From positions 1 to 35,113 of the forward strand of contig CAILUI010000121.1 in the NCBI GenBank assembly GCA_903837355.1: a DNA stretch of 35,113 bases, in the 5' to 3' direction. Source of the stretch: an uncultured Victivallales bacterium (GTDB lineage Bacteria; Verrucomicrobiota; Lentisphaeria; Oligosphaerales; JAFGRS01). Below the pieces are notes generated by a model that had not been told where the DNA came from, made no database searches, and saw only the letters and a list, made by a program, of their open reading frames with translations. Every line of letters starts with the position of its first letter. Positions within the stretch are counted from its first letter, which is position 1. The translations under genes were made by a program, and so were the position numbers. Positions 1-9,480 of the stretch are shown piece by piece.

Positions 1-316
1 CAATGCCCGCGACGAGCGCCGGCGCAACGCCGTGCCCCCCTATGCTCCATAGCGCGACCGCAAGGGGGCCTCGGGGGTGCCCAATGGCGATCGCAGACCC
101 AGCCGTCGGCGCCCTCGCCGGTTTCTTAGAACCGCCCTGCGGCATCCCTGACATCCCTTGCGCCCGGCGCCATGGCCTGGTACTGTATGCGGGTTGCAGG
201 TGGCGTCGTCGACGCCTGGGTTTCACGCTGGCGGAACGGCGGCGGCACGGTTGGGATGACTGCGCCGCCGGGTTCCGGCCGCAGGCCGCCGCTGACCGCT
301 TGAACGCAGGAGGTCC
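1..316. other. Upstream non-coding stretch, no gene recognised
   Basis: No convincing gene was found in this segment. It is open in several frames, but the predicted peptides are Arg/Pro/Cys-rich and of the kind that high GC produces by chance. It presumably holds the promoter of the giant protease gene. The only candidate seen is TTGCGC at 158 with TACTGT at 181 (17-base spacer), which matches the sigma-70 consensus poorly. A good ribosome-binding site (AGGAGG, 308-313) lies at its right end. Confidence 0.5.
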
Positions 317-3300
317 GTGGTGGCGTGCGCCAAAGGGTCGGTGCGGACGGCGCTGCTGTGGGTGCTGCTGGCGACGCTGGTTGCCGGTGCCGAGCCACCC
401 TTGGCGGGGACGCGCCATCGCGATGGGCGCGGCACCGCCAAGCTCGTCCTGCCGCCGTCCGGCGGCAGTGCCGCAGGCAGTGGACGACAGGCGGCAGAGG
501 CCTACCTGCAGGCCCGCAGCGGCGAGTTCGGGCTGTCGGCCGATCTTGCCGCCCTCGAGTTGGTGACCCGCCGCGAGAGCTTGTTGGGGACGCACTTCCG
601 CTATCGGCAGGTGCTGCACGGGCTACCGGTGGTGGGCGGCGACTTGGTGGTCTCCGTCAGCCGCAGCAGTGGCGCGGTCTACCAAGTCTACAACAACACC
701 TATCCGGTCACGGTGCCGCCCGCACTTCCCAAGGCGCTGATCGGCGCCGAGCGGGCCCTGGATACCGCCTGGGATCAGTTGCGTGTGCAGGGCCGGCTCC
801 TGCAGCCGCTGCGGGCGGAGATGGCCTACGTCCCCGCGGACGGCGGTTTCCGCCTCGTCTACCGGACGTTCACCGCCGTCGAAGCCCCCTTCGGCTTCTG
901 GGAACACCAGATCGACGCCGTCTCGGGGGAGGTTACCGCGGTCCGCGATACGGTGCTCCGCGAACGCAAGAACGGCGGCCCGGCAGCCGATCTGGCCGCG
1001 ACGACGGGCGCGGTCTGGTCGCGGGCGGACGCGCTGCGGGCCTGGGACGCAACCCCTGCCGCTCGCCAGCCTGCCCCGGCGGCCAACAAGAGCACCGTCG
1101 ATGGCAGCGCCTTGGTCTTCGATGGTGACCCGCGCACGACCCTTGCGGCCGAGACCTTGGTCGACAGTAGCCCCGCGGCCGCTTTCGCGGGTGCCTACGT
1201 CACGCGGGCTCTGCGCGATATCAGTTTCAGCGCTGGGGTCTACGCGCTGGTCGGTCCATGGGTCCAGGTGGTCGACTTCGAAGCGCCGCATACCGTCCCC
1301 AGCACGAGCGCCACGGGCCAGTGGACCGCCACGCGTGGCAACAATGCCTTCAATGACGCGATGACCTATTTCCATATCGACCAGAACCAGCGCTATCTGC
1401 AGTCCCTCGGCTACACCGGGGTCACCGGCATCCAGTACGGGTCGATCCAGGCCGATTCGGACGGCCTGAATGGCCGCGACAACTCCTGGTACATTCCGGC
1501 GACCAACCAGCTCTCCTTCGGCCATGGCGGCGTCGACGACAACGAGGACGCGGATGTCATCCTGCACGAGTACGGCCATGCCCTCACCTTCGACATCGTA
1601 CCCACCTGGGGCGGCGGTGACAGCGGGGCCATCGGCGAGGGCTACGGGGACTACTGGGGCGCCTCGTACAGCTACACCACGACCAACGGCACGACGTTCC
1701 ACCCGACCTGGGCCTTCAGTTGGGACGGCCATAGTGCTGACACCTGGACCGGGCGTTCCCTGGCCATGACCAGCCTGACCTATAACCCGGCGCATACGTA
1801 CCTGGCTCACGAGACCATCGGCGGTATCACGGACTACTCAGACCAGCTCTGGGGCACGCCCCTGTTCCAGTCGTTCCTGGCCCTGCTAACCCTGGGGGTG
1901 CCGCGCTCGGACGTCGACCGGATCGTGATCGAGGCCTATTTCGGGATCGGGGCCAATCCGACCCTGCGGGACATGGCCACGGCGACGGTGAACACCGCCG
2001 CGCTGCTCTTCCCGGCCGGTCCCCACGCCGCGGTGTTCCGGGAGAAGTTCATGGCGCCAGGCATCTTGCTGCCCGATCCCGATGCGCCCAGTGGCTTCGT
2101 CGCCACCCCCGTGAGCACCTCCCGCCTCGATCTCACCTGGAGCAAGAACGCCTCCAACCACAACGTGCTGGTGGCCTGGAACACCAGCGCCGTCTTTGGG
2201 GTTCCCGCCGCCACGAGCTCCAGCGGCGACGCCATTGCCGGCGGCGGCACGGTTCTCTACAACGGCAGCGCCACGACTGTTGCCCACAGCGGCCTCTCGG
2301 CGGCGACCACCTACTTCTACAAAGCCTGGTCGGTGACCGGCCCGGCGAGCCTCTCCACGGGCGTCAGCAGTGCGGCGTCCACCATCCGCGGGATCCCCTT
2401 TGCCGAGGGTTTCGAGAACGCCGGGGAGATGCCCGCCGGCTGGACCCAGGAGAGCGTCAACGGCGCGGCGGAATGGGCCTTCCAGAACGGGGGGATGGGC
2501 GGTGCCCCAGCCGCCGCCCATGGCGGTACCTACAACGCCCTCCTGTTCCTTCGCGCGAGCACGGACAACCGCACCCGACTGGTGACCCCGGGGCTTGACC
2601 TCGGTGCGAGCGGCGCGGCGGCAGAGCTTAGGTTCTGGCACTGCATGCCGGATTGGGGAGGCGACCAGGATCAGCTCCGCGTCTACTACAAGACCGCCGC
2701 CGGGGCTCCGTGGACCCTGATCGCCGGGGCGACCTACACCACCAGCGTCACTGACTGGACCCAGCGGACGATCACTCTGCCCACTCCGAACCGTACTTAC
2801 TACATCGCTTTCGAAGGGAATGCGAAGTACGGTTTTGGCGTCAGCATCGACGATGTCGAGGTGAGCCTTGCCGGCGACAATGCCGCACCGCTGATCGCCC
2901 AGGGTGCCGCCGTCGCTGCCGTCCTCGATGAAGACGGTACCCCGAGTGCCTGGAGCACGCCCCTGATCCAGGCGACCGATGCCGACGGCGATCCACTGAC
3001 CTGGTCGAAGGCCAGTGGTCCCAGCCACGGCAGCGCCACCGTCAGCGGCGCGGGCGTTAGCCCGACCATCAGTTATGCGCCCGCCCTCGACTGGAACGGC
3101 AGCGACAGCTTCGTCGCGCAGGTCGCCGATGGCAACGGCCACAGCGCCGCGATCACCGTCAAGGTGACGGTCACCCCGCGCAACGATCCGCCGGTCAACA
3201 CGGTGCTGCCGTCCGTGACCGGCACTTACGCGGCCGGGCAGGTGTTGACGGCAGACGACGGGAGCTGGAACGACAGCACCGATGTGACCCCGGGAACGCT

Positions 3301-6300
3301 GGCGGTCACCCGGCAATGGCGCCGTGCCGACGACGCCTCCGGGACGAACGCGGCGGACCTCGGTGCGGCCACCGCCGCGACTTACACGGTGCAGGCTGGC
3401 GACCGTGGCGCCTACCTCAGCGTGCGCGTTACGGCCACTGACGACGGGGAAGGGGTGCCGCCGGACACGGCGCGGAGCACCAGCGCGGACAGCGCCTGGG
3501 TCCGGGTTCCGGATCTCGTGCCAGCCGCCTGGACCTTCATGGTCTACCTGGATGCCGACAACGATCTCGAGGCTGCCGCCATCGCCGACTTCCTCGAGAT
3601 GGCCGCCGTCGGGAGCAACGCCGGAGTCAACATCGTGGTGTTGTTCGACCGCACTCCTGGCTACAGCACGGCCTACGCTGACTGGACCGACACCCGCCGT
3701 GGGCTGGTCCTGCCGGGTGCCACGCCTACGGCCGCCTGGGGAACCAGCGTCGGGGAGAAGAACATGGGCGACGGGGCCACGGTCACCGAGTTCGTCAATT
3801 GGGCCATGACGGACTACCCCGCCGAGCGCTATGCGCTGGTCTTCTGGAACCACGGTGGCGGCTGGCGGAGCCAGGCCGCCAAAGCGGCAGAGCCCGTCAA
3901 AGCCGTCTGCTGGGACACCAGCAGCGGCGGCGATGCGCTGTACACCCGCGAGTTGCAGCAGGCTCTCGATGCTGCCGCCGCGGACGTGACGCTGCTCGGC
4001 TTCGACGCCTGTCTGATGGGGATGGCCGAGGTGGCCTACCAACTCCGTCACTGCGGGGCCGGGGTCATGGTGGCCTCAGAGGAGAATGAGCCGCTGGCCG
4101 GGTGGCCCTACGAGCTCATCCTGGCCGACCTCCAGGCCGCCCCCGCCACCTCGGCGGCCGAACTCGGGACCCTGATCGTGGACCGCTACTATGCCTCCAC
4201 CGGCGACACCGAGACCCAGTCCGCCATCGACCTGACGCGCGTCGCGGCTCTGGCCACCGCGACCAGCGCGCTGGCCGACACGCTGGTTGCGGCCTGGGAC
4301 ACCGATGAGGTCGCAGTCAAGGCGGCGGCGCAAGCGGTACTCGAGGGGCTCGCCGTTGCGATCATCCACAACCACGCCGGGGCCGCCGTCCCCGGCGCCT
4401 ATGGCGTGTCGATCAACTTCCCGACCACCGGGAAAGACGCCGCCTACACGGCTGCCGAGATCGCCTTCGCCGCCGACACCACCTGGGATGAGTTCCTGGA
4501 CGCCTATGCCGCGATCATGGCGGACTCGTGGATCGCGCAGGTGCGCAGCGTCTCGCAGACCTTCGGGGGACTGCCGTTCGTCGATCTGCACGATTTCTGC
4601 AGCCGGCTGGTGTACTACACACCGCCCGTCCGCGGCTACGCCGAGATCCAGCAGGACACGTCCGCTTTCAGTGCCGGCGGCGCGCCCATGGGTTGGCAGG
4701 CCGACGAGGGCGCCTGGAGCTACGCGCTGCCCTTTGCTTTCCCCTTCTACGGGACCAGCTACAGCAGCGTGACCGTGTCCAGCAACGGCTTCCTGAACGT
4801 CGGCGGCGGCGTGAACGACTACAGTAACTCGACCGCCGAACTCGTCATGGCCTGCCGGATCGCACCGCTGTGGGACGATCTGGACACCAGCGCCGGCAAT
4901 ATCTACATCCACCAGCCCACGCCCACCTCGGTCTGCATCCGCTGGCAGGCGACGCTGTTCGGCGCCGGTGGCGCCGTCAACGTGGCGGTCGTCCTTGACC
5001 AGGACGGGCGCATCCGTTTCGACTACGGCAGCGGCAACCGCTCGCTGACGCCGACGGTCGGGATCTCGGCCGGAACCGGCTCGCTCTGTGATCTGTCCGC
5101 CTACTACAATGGCGAGGCCACCCTCACGGAGGCCAGGTCCCTGGTCTTTGTTCCGGCCGGCAATCCGCTGCCGTCGGTGGGTTTCACGACGGCCACGCAG
5201 AGTATCGGCGAGGCGGTCGGAGCGGTCACGGTGACCGCGCGGTTGTCGGGTGCCTACGGCCTGCCCGTCACTGTGCCCTGCAGTGTCGGCGGCACCGCGC
5301 AAGCCAGCCCCGGCCCCGGCCAGGATGTCGCTCTCGCCTCGACCGTGTTCGTCATTCCCGCCGGCGAGCTGACGGCCGACCTCACGGTCACCGTTCTCAA
5401 CGACGCTCTTGATGAGGGCGACGAGACGGTCACCCTCACGCTGGGCGCGCCCACGCATGCCACCCTCGGCGCGGCGACGGCACAGACCCTGACGGTCGTT
5501 GACGATGACGCCACGCCGGTGATCACCCAGGGGGCCAGCGTCAGTGCGGTCATGGACGAGGACGGCGCGCCAAGCGCGTGGAGTGCGCCCCTGATCCAGG
5601 TCGTCGATGCCGACGGCGACCCGTTGAGCTGGTCGTTGGCCGGTGCCTCGAGCCACGGCAGCGCTGCGGTCAGCGGCAGCGGCGGGGTACCGACCATCAG
5701 CTACACGCCCAGCCCGGACTGGAACGGCAGCGATCACTTCGTTGCCCAGGTGTCGGACGGGAACGGCAACAGCGCCCTGATCACCGTGAGCGTGACCGTG
5801 CAGCCGCGCAACGATCCACCGCAGAACACGGTTCTCCCGGTAGTGACTGGCACGCCGCGCTTTGGGCAGACGCTGCGGGTCTCCGAGGGTACGTGGAACG
5901 ATACCCGCGACACCGCGGTGAACGGCGCCTCCGCCCTGCAGGTTTTGCCGCGCTGGCAGCGCGCCGATGATGCCAGCGGCACCCATGCCGTCGACATTCC
6001 CGGCGCCACCGCCGGCGCCTACGTCCTGGCGACTGCGGATGTCGGTCAGTTCGTGCGCGCACGGGTCACGGTCAGCGACGATGGCGTCGGCGCGCCCATC
6101 TCTGCCAGCGCCGCGGTCGCCACGCCTTGGTTGAGCGTGGCCCAGGCAACCCCGGTGGTGACCTGGGCGCCCCCGGCGGCGCTCACCTACGGCACAGCCT
6201 TGGACGCGACCCAGCTCGACGCCACGGCCGACGTGCCGGGGACCTTCGCCTATGCTCCGGCAGCCGGTACCGTCCTGGCTGCCGGCAGCCACACCCTGCA

Positions 6301-8548
6301 GGTCGACTTCACCCCTGCCGACACCGCAAGCTACGCCACCGCCGCCGCCACCGTGTCGCTGACCGTGGATCCCGCGGCCCCGCTGCTCAGTTGGGCGCCG
6401 CCGACGGCGGTCACGTACGGCACGGCCTTGGGCGTGGCCCAACTCAACGCGACGGCGGACGTGCCGGGGACCTTCGCCTACACCCCGCCGGCTGGCACGA
6501 TGCTCGGCGCCGGCGCGCATACCTTGCGTGTCGACTTCACCCCGGCCGATGCGCTGAACTACGTCGCGGCGTCCACTACGGTGTCGCTGACCGTAGACCC
6601 GAGCGTGTTGACGATCACGGCCGCGAGCGTGTCGCGGGCCTACCACACGGCCAACCCGGTGCTGGCGTGGACCGTGGCTGGTTTTGCCAACGGCGACACT
6701 GCCGCCGTCCTTGTCGGGGAACCCCTGCTATCCTGTACGGCGACTCCGGACAGTCCCGTCGCCGACGGCCCCTACGCCATCGCCGTGACTTCGGGCACGC
6801 TGACCGCTGCCAACTACTCGTTCGCCTGTGTGCCGGGCGCTCTCACCGTGGTTCGCGCGACACCCGAGATCATCTGGCCGTCGCCGCCCCCGCTCGAATA
6901 CGGCACGGGGCTCAGTGCACTCCAGCTCAACGCCACCGCCAACACCGCCGGGACCTTCACCTACACGCCCCCGGTCGGCACGCGGCTCGACCGGGGCACG
7001 CACCTCCTCGCGGCGAGTTTTGCCCCGGCCGACGTGGCTAACTGGACCTCTGCCAGCGCCGAACCGCGAACCCTCGCGGTGGTCGACACCACGGCCGCCT
7101 GGGTGACCGCCCTTGCCCCCGCCACCGCTGCGGTCGGGGTCGCACGTGATGCCGCCCTGGTACTCACGTTCAGCGAGCCGGTTCTTCCCGGTACGGGTGC
7201 GGTTCGCATTATGGACGAGGCCGGTGGCGTTTTCGCGATTCTGGCGGTGGACGGCCGTGGCGCCGTGACCATCGACGGGTCGAGGGTCACCCTCGCCCAT
7301 GCGCCCCTTGCCGCGGGCCGCGCCTACCATGTGCTGGTCGCGTCAACCTGCTTCCGCGACCTGGCCGGGAATACTTTTGCCGGGATCGCTGATCCCAGCG
7401 CCTGGGCGTTCACGGTACGCCCGTGGTACCTCACCTTCGCCGCCGGCGAGTTCGGCACGCTGGCCGGCGGCGAGAGCGCGGTGACCGTGGCCGTCAAGCA
7501 AGGCGACCCGCTGTCCGCGGTGCCGCCGGTCACCCCGGTCGAGGGTTGGCGCTTCGTCGACTGGGAGCCGCTGTTGCCAGCGGCGCTCAGCGCGGATCTC
7601 CTGGTGACCGCCCAGTACGCGCGCCGGGTCTGGACCCTGGCCTACGCCGCTGCCGCGCCGGGGCGCATCGACGGCGCCGCCCTGCAGGCGGTGCCCCACG
7701 GAGCCTCGGCTACGGCGGTGGCCGCGATCGCGGGCTTCGGCGATGTCTTCGACCACTGGAGCGATGGGCGTACGGACAGCCCGCGGACCGACACGAATGT
7801 CGTCGCAGACCTGGAGCTGACGGCCATCTTCCGACCGGCCGCTGGCGTTGCGCCGAATGGGTCCTTTCTCGCCCGTTGCGCGGCCCCGGCTGTAGCCACG
7901 GGCCAGGGTTTCTGGGACCTGACCGGGGACTATTCGCTGACCCTGAACGGCAACCCGCTGCTCCTGCATCTGCTCCATGACTCCCGTGGCCGGCTCACGG
8001 GTATGGCCAGGTTGGACGTGGCCACCGGGACGACCGTGGTTCCGCTCAGCCTGTCCGTGCGGGGCACTTTCGGGGGCGCCGGCACGGTGCGCCGGGCGAC
8101 CCTAGCGCTGCAGGGCACGAACGCCGCCCGCACCGTGGGCGCCGACCTGGCCCTTGTCCTGACCCTGGATGCCGAGGCCCGACAGCTCCGCGGGCCGGCC
8201 ACCGGCAGCCTGCGGAGCGGCGCCGTCAGCAGCCCCGTCGCGGCGGTCGTGACCCTGGCGCTGCCGCTCGCCATGGACGGTACCTGGACGCTCCTCCTGG
8301 AGTTGGTCGCCGGCGGCAGAGGCGTCACCGGGCGCGCGCTGCTGACCCTGGCCAACGGGGTGGACTACGCCTTTGCGGTCACGGGGCGGAGGCAGGGAGC
8401 GGCGGTGCTGCTGAACCTGGCCGGCGGGCCTGCGGATCCCGCCGCCAGGAGTTTCGAGGTCACAACCACGATCACCGCCCTGGAGGGCCGGCAGGCACGG
8501 CTCGACGCCTTCTCCGGCAGAGGCCACGGGCAGGTCGTGCAGTGGTAG
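317..8548 (+). CDS. Giant secreted protease with M36/M4-like metalloprotease and clostripain-like C11 domains
   Basis: A 2743-residue protein with a signal peptide (hydrophobic core about 11-23, likely cleavage after VAGA). Domains in order: an FTP-like propeptide (about 60-130) and PepSY-like segment; a zinc metalloprotease (about 280-585) with HEYGH at 417-421 and GEGYGDYW, whose E441 is the probable third zinc ligand; a fibronectin III-like domain; a cleaved-adhesin/MAM-like jelly roll (about 690-856); a cadherin-like module; a C11 peptidase (about 1070-1480) with NHGGGW (H1179) and FDACLMG (C1232) as catalytic dyad; a beta-sandwich; a Calx-beta domain (about 1618-1735); a second cadherin-like module; three repeated Ig-like modules with one MBG-like module; a SwmB/Big_5-like domain; two InlB/Listeria-type repeats; and a C-terminal beta domain. 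No LPXTG or PEP-CTERM sorting signal was seen. GTG at 317 or at 320 could start; AGGAGG at 308-313 is better spaced for 320. It probably digests extracellular protein and adheres to substrate. Confidence 0.85.
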   Translation: MVACAKGSVRTALLWVLLATLVAGAEPPLAGTRHRDGRGTAKLVLPPSGGSAAGSGRQAAEAYLQARSGEFGLSADLAALELVTRRESLLGTHFRYRQVLHGLPVVGGDLVVSVSRSSGAVYQVYNNTYPVTVPPALPKALIGAERALDTAWDQLRVQGRLLQPLRAEMAYVPADGGFRLVYRTFTAVEAPFGFWEHQIDAVSGEVTAVRDTVLRERKNGGPAADLAATTGAVWSRADALRAWDATPAARQPAPAANKSTVDGSALVFDGDPRTTLAAETLVDSSPAAAFAGAYVTRALRDISFSAGVYALVGPWVQVVDFEAPHTVPSTSATGQWTATRGNNAFNDAMTYFHIDQNQRYLQSLGYTGVTGIQYGSIQADSDGLNGRDNSWYIPATNQLSFGHGGVDDNEDADVILHEYGHALTFDIVPTWGGGDSGAIGEGYGDYWGASYSYTTTNGTTFHPTWAFSWDGHSADTWTGRSLAMTSLTYNPAHTYLAHETIGGITDYSDQLWGTPLFQSFLALLTLGVPRSDVDRIVIEAYFGIGANPTLRDMATATVNTAALLFPAGPHAAVFREKFMAPGILLPDPDAPSGFVATPVSTSRLDLTWSKNASNHNVLVAWNTSAVFGVPAATSSSGDAIAGGGTVLYNGSATTVAHSGLSAATTYFYKAWSVTGPASLSTGVSSAASTIRGIPFAEGFENAGEMPAGWTQESVNGAAEWAFQNGGMGGAPAAAHGGTYNALLFLRASTDNRTRLVTPGLDLGASGAAAELRFWHCMPDWGGDQDQLRVYYKTAAGAPWTLIAGATYTTSVTDWTQRTITLPTPNRTYYIAFEGNAKYGFGVSIDDVEVSLAGDNAAPLIAQGAAVAAVLDEDGTPSAWSTPLIQATDADGDPLTWSKASGPSHGSATVSGAGVSPTISYAPALDWNGSDSFVAQVADGNGHSAAITVKVTVTPRNDPPVNTVLPSVTGTYAAGQVLTADDGSWNDSTDVTPGTLAVTRQWRRADDASGTNAADLGAATAATYTVQAGDRGAYLSVRVTATDDGEGVPPDTARSTSADSAWVRVPDLVPAAWTFMVYLDADNDLEAAAIADFLEMAAVGSNAGVNIVVLFDRTPGYSTAYADWTDTRRGLVLPGATPTAAWGTSVGEKNMGDGATVTEFVNWAMTDYPAERYALVFWNHGGGWRSQAAKAAEPVKAVCWDTSSGGDALYTRELQQALDAAAADVTLLGFDACLMGMAEVAYQLRHCGAGVMVASEENEPLAGWPYELILADLQAAPATSAAELGTLIVDRYYASTGDTETQSAIDLTRVAALATATSALADTLVAAWDTDEVAVKAAAQAVLEGLAVAIIHNHAGAAVPGAYGVSINFPTTGKDAAYTAAEIAFAADTTWDEFLDAYAAIMADSWIAQVRSVSQTFGGLPFVDLHDFCSRLVYYTPPVRGYAEIQQDTSAFSAGGAPMGWQADEGAWSYALPFAFPFYGTSYSSVTVSSNGFLNVGGGVNDYSNSTAELVMACRIAPLWDDLDTSAGNIYIHQPTPTSVCIRWQATLFGAGGAVNVAVVLDQDGRIRFDYGSGNRSLTPTVGISAGTGSLCDLSAYYNGEATLTEARSLVFVPAGNPLPSVGFTTATQSIGEAVGAVTVTARLSGAYGLPVTVPCSVGGTAQASPGPGQDVALASTVFVIPAGELTADLTVTVLNDALDEGDETVTLTLGAPTHATLGAATAQTLTVVDDDATPVITQGASVSAVMDEDGAPSAWSAPLIQVVDADGDPLSWSLAGASSHGSAAVSGSGGVPTISYTPSPDWNGSDHFVAQVSDGNGNSALITVSVTVQPRNDPPQNTVLPVVTGTPRFGQTLRVSEGTWNDTRDTAVNGASALQVLPRWQRADDASGTHAVDIPGATAGAYVLATADVGQFVRARVTVSDDGVGAPISASAAVATPWLSVAQATPVVTWAPPAALTYGTALDATQLDATADVPGTFAYAPAAGTVLAAGSHTLQVDFTPADTASYATAAATVSLTVDPAAPLLSWAPPTAVTYGTALGVAQLNATADVPGTFAYTPPAGTMLGAGAHTLRVDFTPADALNYVAASTTVSLTVDPSVLTITAASVSRAYHTANPVLAWTVAGFANGDTAAVLVGEPLLSCTATPDSPVADGPYAIAVTSGTLTAANYSFACVPGALTVVRATPEIIWPSPPPLEYGTGLSALQLNATANTAGTFTYTPPVGTRLDRGTHLLAASFAPADVANWTSASAEPRTLAVVDTTAAWVTALAPATAAVGVARDAALVLTFSEPVLPGTGAVRIMDEAGGVFAILAVDGRGAVTIDGSRVTLAHAPLAAGRAYHVLVASTCFRDLAGNTFAGIADPSAWAFTVRPWYLTFAAGEFGTLAGGESAVTVAVKQGDPLSAVPPVTPVEGWRFVDWEPLLPAALSADLLVTAQYARRVWTLAYAAAAPGRIDGAALQAVPHGASATAVAAIAGFGDVFDHWSDGRTDSPRTDTNVVADLELTAIFRPAAGVAPNGSFLARCAAPAVATGQGFWDLTGDYSLTLNGNPLLLHLLHDSRGRLTGMARLDVATGTTVVPLSLSVRGTFGGAGTVRRATLALQGTNAARTVGADLALVLTLDAEARQLRGPATGSLRSGAVSSPVAAVVTLALPLAMDGTWTLLLELVAGGRGVTGRALLTLANGVDYAFAVTGRRQGAAVLLNLAGGPADPAARSFEVTTTITALEGRQARLDAFSGRGHGQVVQW
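2888..3530 (+). repeat. Cadherin-like module, copy 1 of a duplicated block
   Basis: This part of the giant protease gene encodes a block with DEDG, PSAWS, DADGDPL, WNGSD and RNDPP motifs. The same order recurs at about 5515-6140, some 2.6 kb downstream. The two copies are closely similar in protein sequence, including the following segment with RADDASGT. They flank the C11 protease and Calx-beta domains, so an internal duplication is likely. Confidence 0.75.
5515..6140 (+). repeat. Cadherin-like module, copy 2 of a duplicated block
   Basis: Second copy of the block at 2888-3530, with the same DEDG, DADGDPL, WNGSD, RNDPP and RADDASGT landmarks. It leads directly into the Ig-like repeats that begin near 6143. 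Confidence 0.75.
6143..7085 (+). repeat. Three Ig-like modules, the first two in direct tandem
   Basis: Units of about 230 bases start near 6143, 6373 and 6860. Each encodes a variant of the landmarks YGT(A/G)L, QLxATA and FxYxPPxGT. Between units two and three sits an MBG-like segment (about 6600-6860). The first two units share an identical stretch of about 20 bases around 6230 and 6460 (coding DVPGTFAY), which suggests recent duplication or conversion. Confidence 0.75.
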
Positions 8549-8565
8549 GTCGGGGGAGGGCGCCG

Positions 8566-9375
8566 TCAGTCCTCAACCTCGAGGCCGAGCAGCAGCCGCA
8601 GGACCGCGTTGGCCTGGTGCGAGGCGGCGATGCCGACCCGCGGTGCCATGAGGCCCATGCCGGGGCGGGCACCCGTCTCCTCGTCGCCCACGAGGTAGAG
8701 GTTCTTCAGAATGCGCCGCGTCCGGATACGGTTAGCCGGGCCATAGCCGGCCAGGCCGCTCACGGTGATCAGGGGTATGTCCGGACGGTGTTTTCGGAAG
8801 GTTTTCAGGATCATGGTCTTGGCGGCAGGGCTGTCGAAGGCCTCCACCATCACGTCGACGCCGCTGAAGACCTCCAGCACGTTCGACTCATCCAGGAAAA
8901 TGACGGATGCCGCAATCTCGACGTAGGGGTTGACCTGCGCCAGGACCTGACGCAGGGCATCGGCCTTGTACTGGCCGATCTGATCCACCCCGTACTGCTG
9001 ACGGTTCAGGTTGCTGGGCTCCACCACGTCGAAGTCCGCCAGCAGCAGCTTCCCCACCCCGGTGCGGGCCAGCGCCACGGCCACCGTTGAGCCCAGCCCA
9101 CCCAGCCCGGCGATGCCCACGACGCCCTGGCGGACGCGCTCATGCACCCCGGGTGTGTGACGCGCCATCAGCAGGGCTTCCATCTCCGCGGCCGAGGGCA
9201 TCTCACCCCGGCGGATGAAATGTACGCCGTCCAGTTCCTGAAGCGCTCGGTCGGTGGCGGCCAGCGCCCCGTTGTAGACGATGACGTCCGCCCCGGGCTT
9301 GACCTCGTCACGAAGCTGGAACAGCGTCGTGCCCGGCACGACCTCATGGGGGCGTTCATGGACTAGAATGATCAT
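8566..9375 (-). CDS. ThiF-type E1-like adenylyltransferase with ThiS-like N-terminal domain
   Basis: A 269-residue member of the ThiF/MoeB/E1 superfamily, which adenylates the C-terminus of ubiquitin-like sulfur carriers. Residues 1-60 look like a ThiS-like ubiquitin fold but lack a C-terminal Gly-Gly. The nucleotide-binding loop is GIAGLGGLGS at 87-96, followed by ADFDVVE (D114, D116), NLNRQQY (122-128) and K137. It most resembles the short ThiF family 2 of anaerobes. I see no cysteine anywhere in the protein, so there is neither a catalytic Cys nor a zinc CxxC pair. No thiS, thiG or thiH gene lies in the window. ATG at 9375 is chosen because AAGGA sits 6 bases upstream; an in-frame GTG at 9402 would lie inside a hairpin. 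The gene is divergent from the sulfur-related cluster at 9584-13152 and convergent with the giant protease gene (17-base gap). The adenylation role is secure; the partner carrier is unknown. Confidence 0.85.
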   Translation of the reverse strand: MIILVHERPHEVVPGTTLFQLRDEVKPGADVIVYNGALAATDRALQELDGVHFIRRGEMPSAAEMEALLMARHTPGVHERVRQGVVGIAGLGGLGSTVAVALARTGVGKLLLADFDVVEPSNLNRQQYGVDQIGQYKADALRQVLAQVNPYVEIAASVIFLDESNVLEVFSGVDVMVEAFDSPAAKTMILKTFRKHRPDIPLITVSGLAGYGPANRIRTRRILKNLYLVGDEETGARPGMGLMAPRVGIAASHQANAVLRLLLGLEVED

Positions 9376-9391
9376 GATGTGTCCTTCTGCT

Positions 9392-9407
9392 GGCGTAACC
9401 ATACGCC
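9392..9407 (-). promoter_or_regulatory. Perfect hairpin in the leader of the ThiF-like gene
   Basis: GGCGTA and TACGCC form a perfect 6-base stem with a 4-base loop, just upstream of the ribosome-binding site of the ThiF-like gene. It could affect translation or act as a protein site. No known riboswitch family is recognised. Confidence 0.4.
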
Positions 9408-9480
9408 GCCAAGTCCTGCCCCGGCGGTCTCCCGCGACCCGATTTCACACTTCCTTCAACGCTTAGCGGCTGACGGCCAT

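Noticed and set aside
1886..4051. Long antisense open frame (721 codons) inside the giant protease gene
   Set aside because: Its translation is Arg/Gly-rich with no domain resemblance, while the plus strand encodes recognisable protease and Ig-like domains throughout. High GC produces such shadows.
4076..6646. Second long antisense open frame (856 codons) in the same gene
   Set aside because: Same reasoning; low-complexity Arg/Gly/His composition opposite well-supported C11 and Ig-like modules.
6143..7085. CRISPR-like repeat array
   Set aside because: The repeats are long, in frame and encode Ig-like modules; there are no short identical repeats with spacers.
8566..9375. Calling the E1-like gene thiF with a thiamine role
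   Set aside because: No thiS, thiG or thiH is nearby and the neighbours are a desulfurase and binding lipoproteins, so the symbol was withheld.
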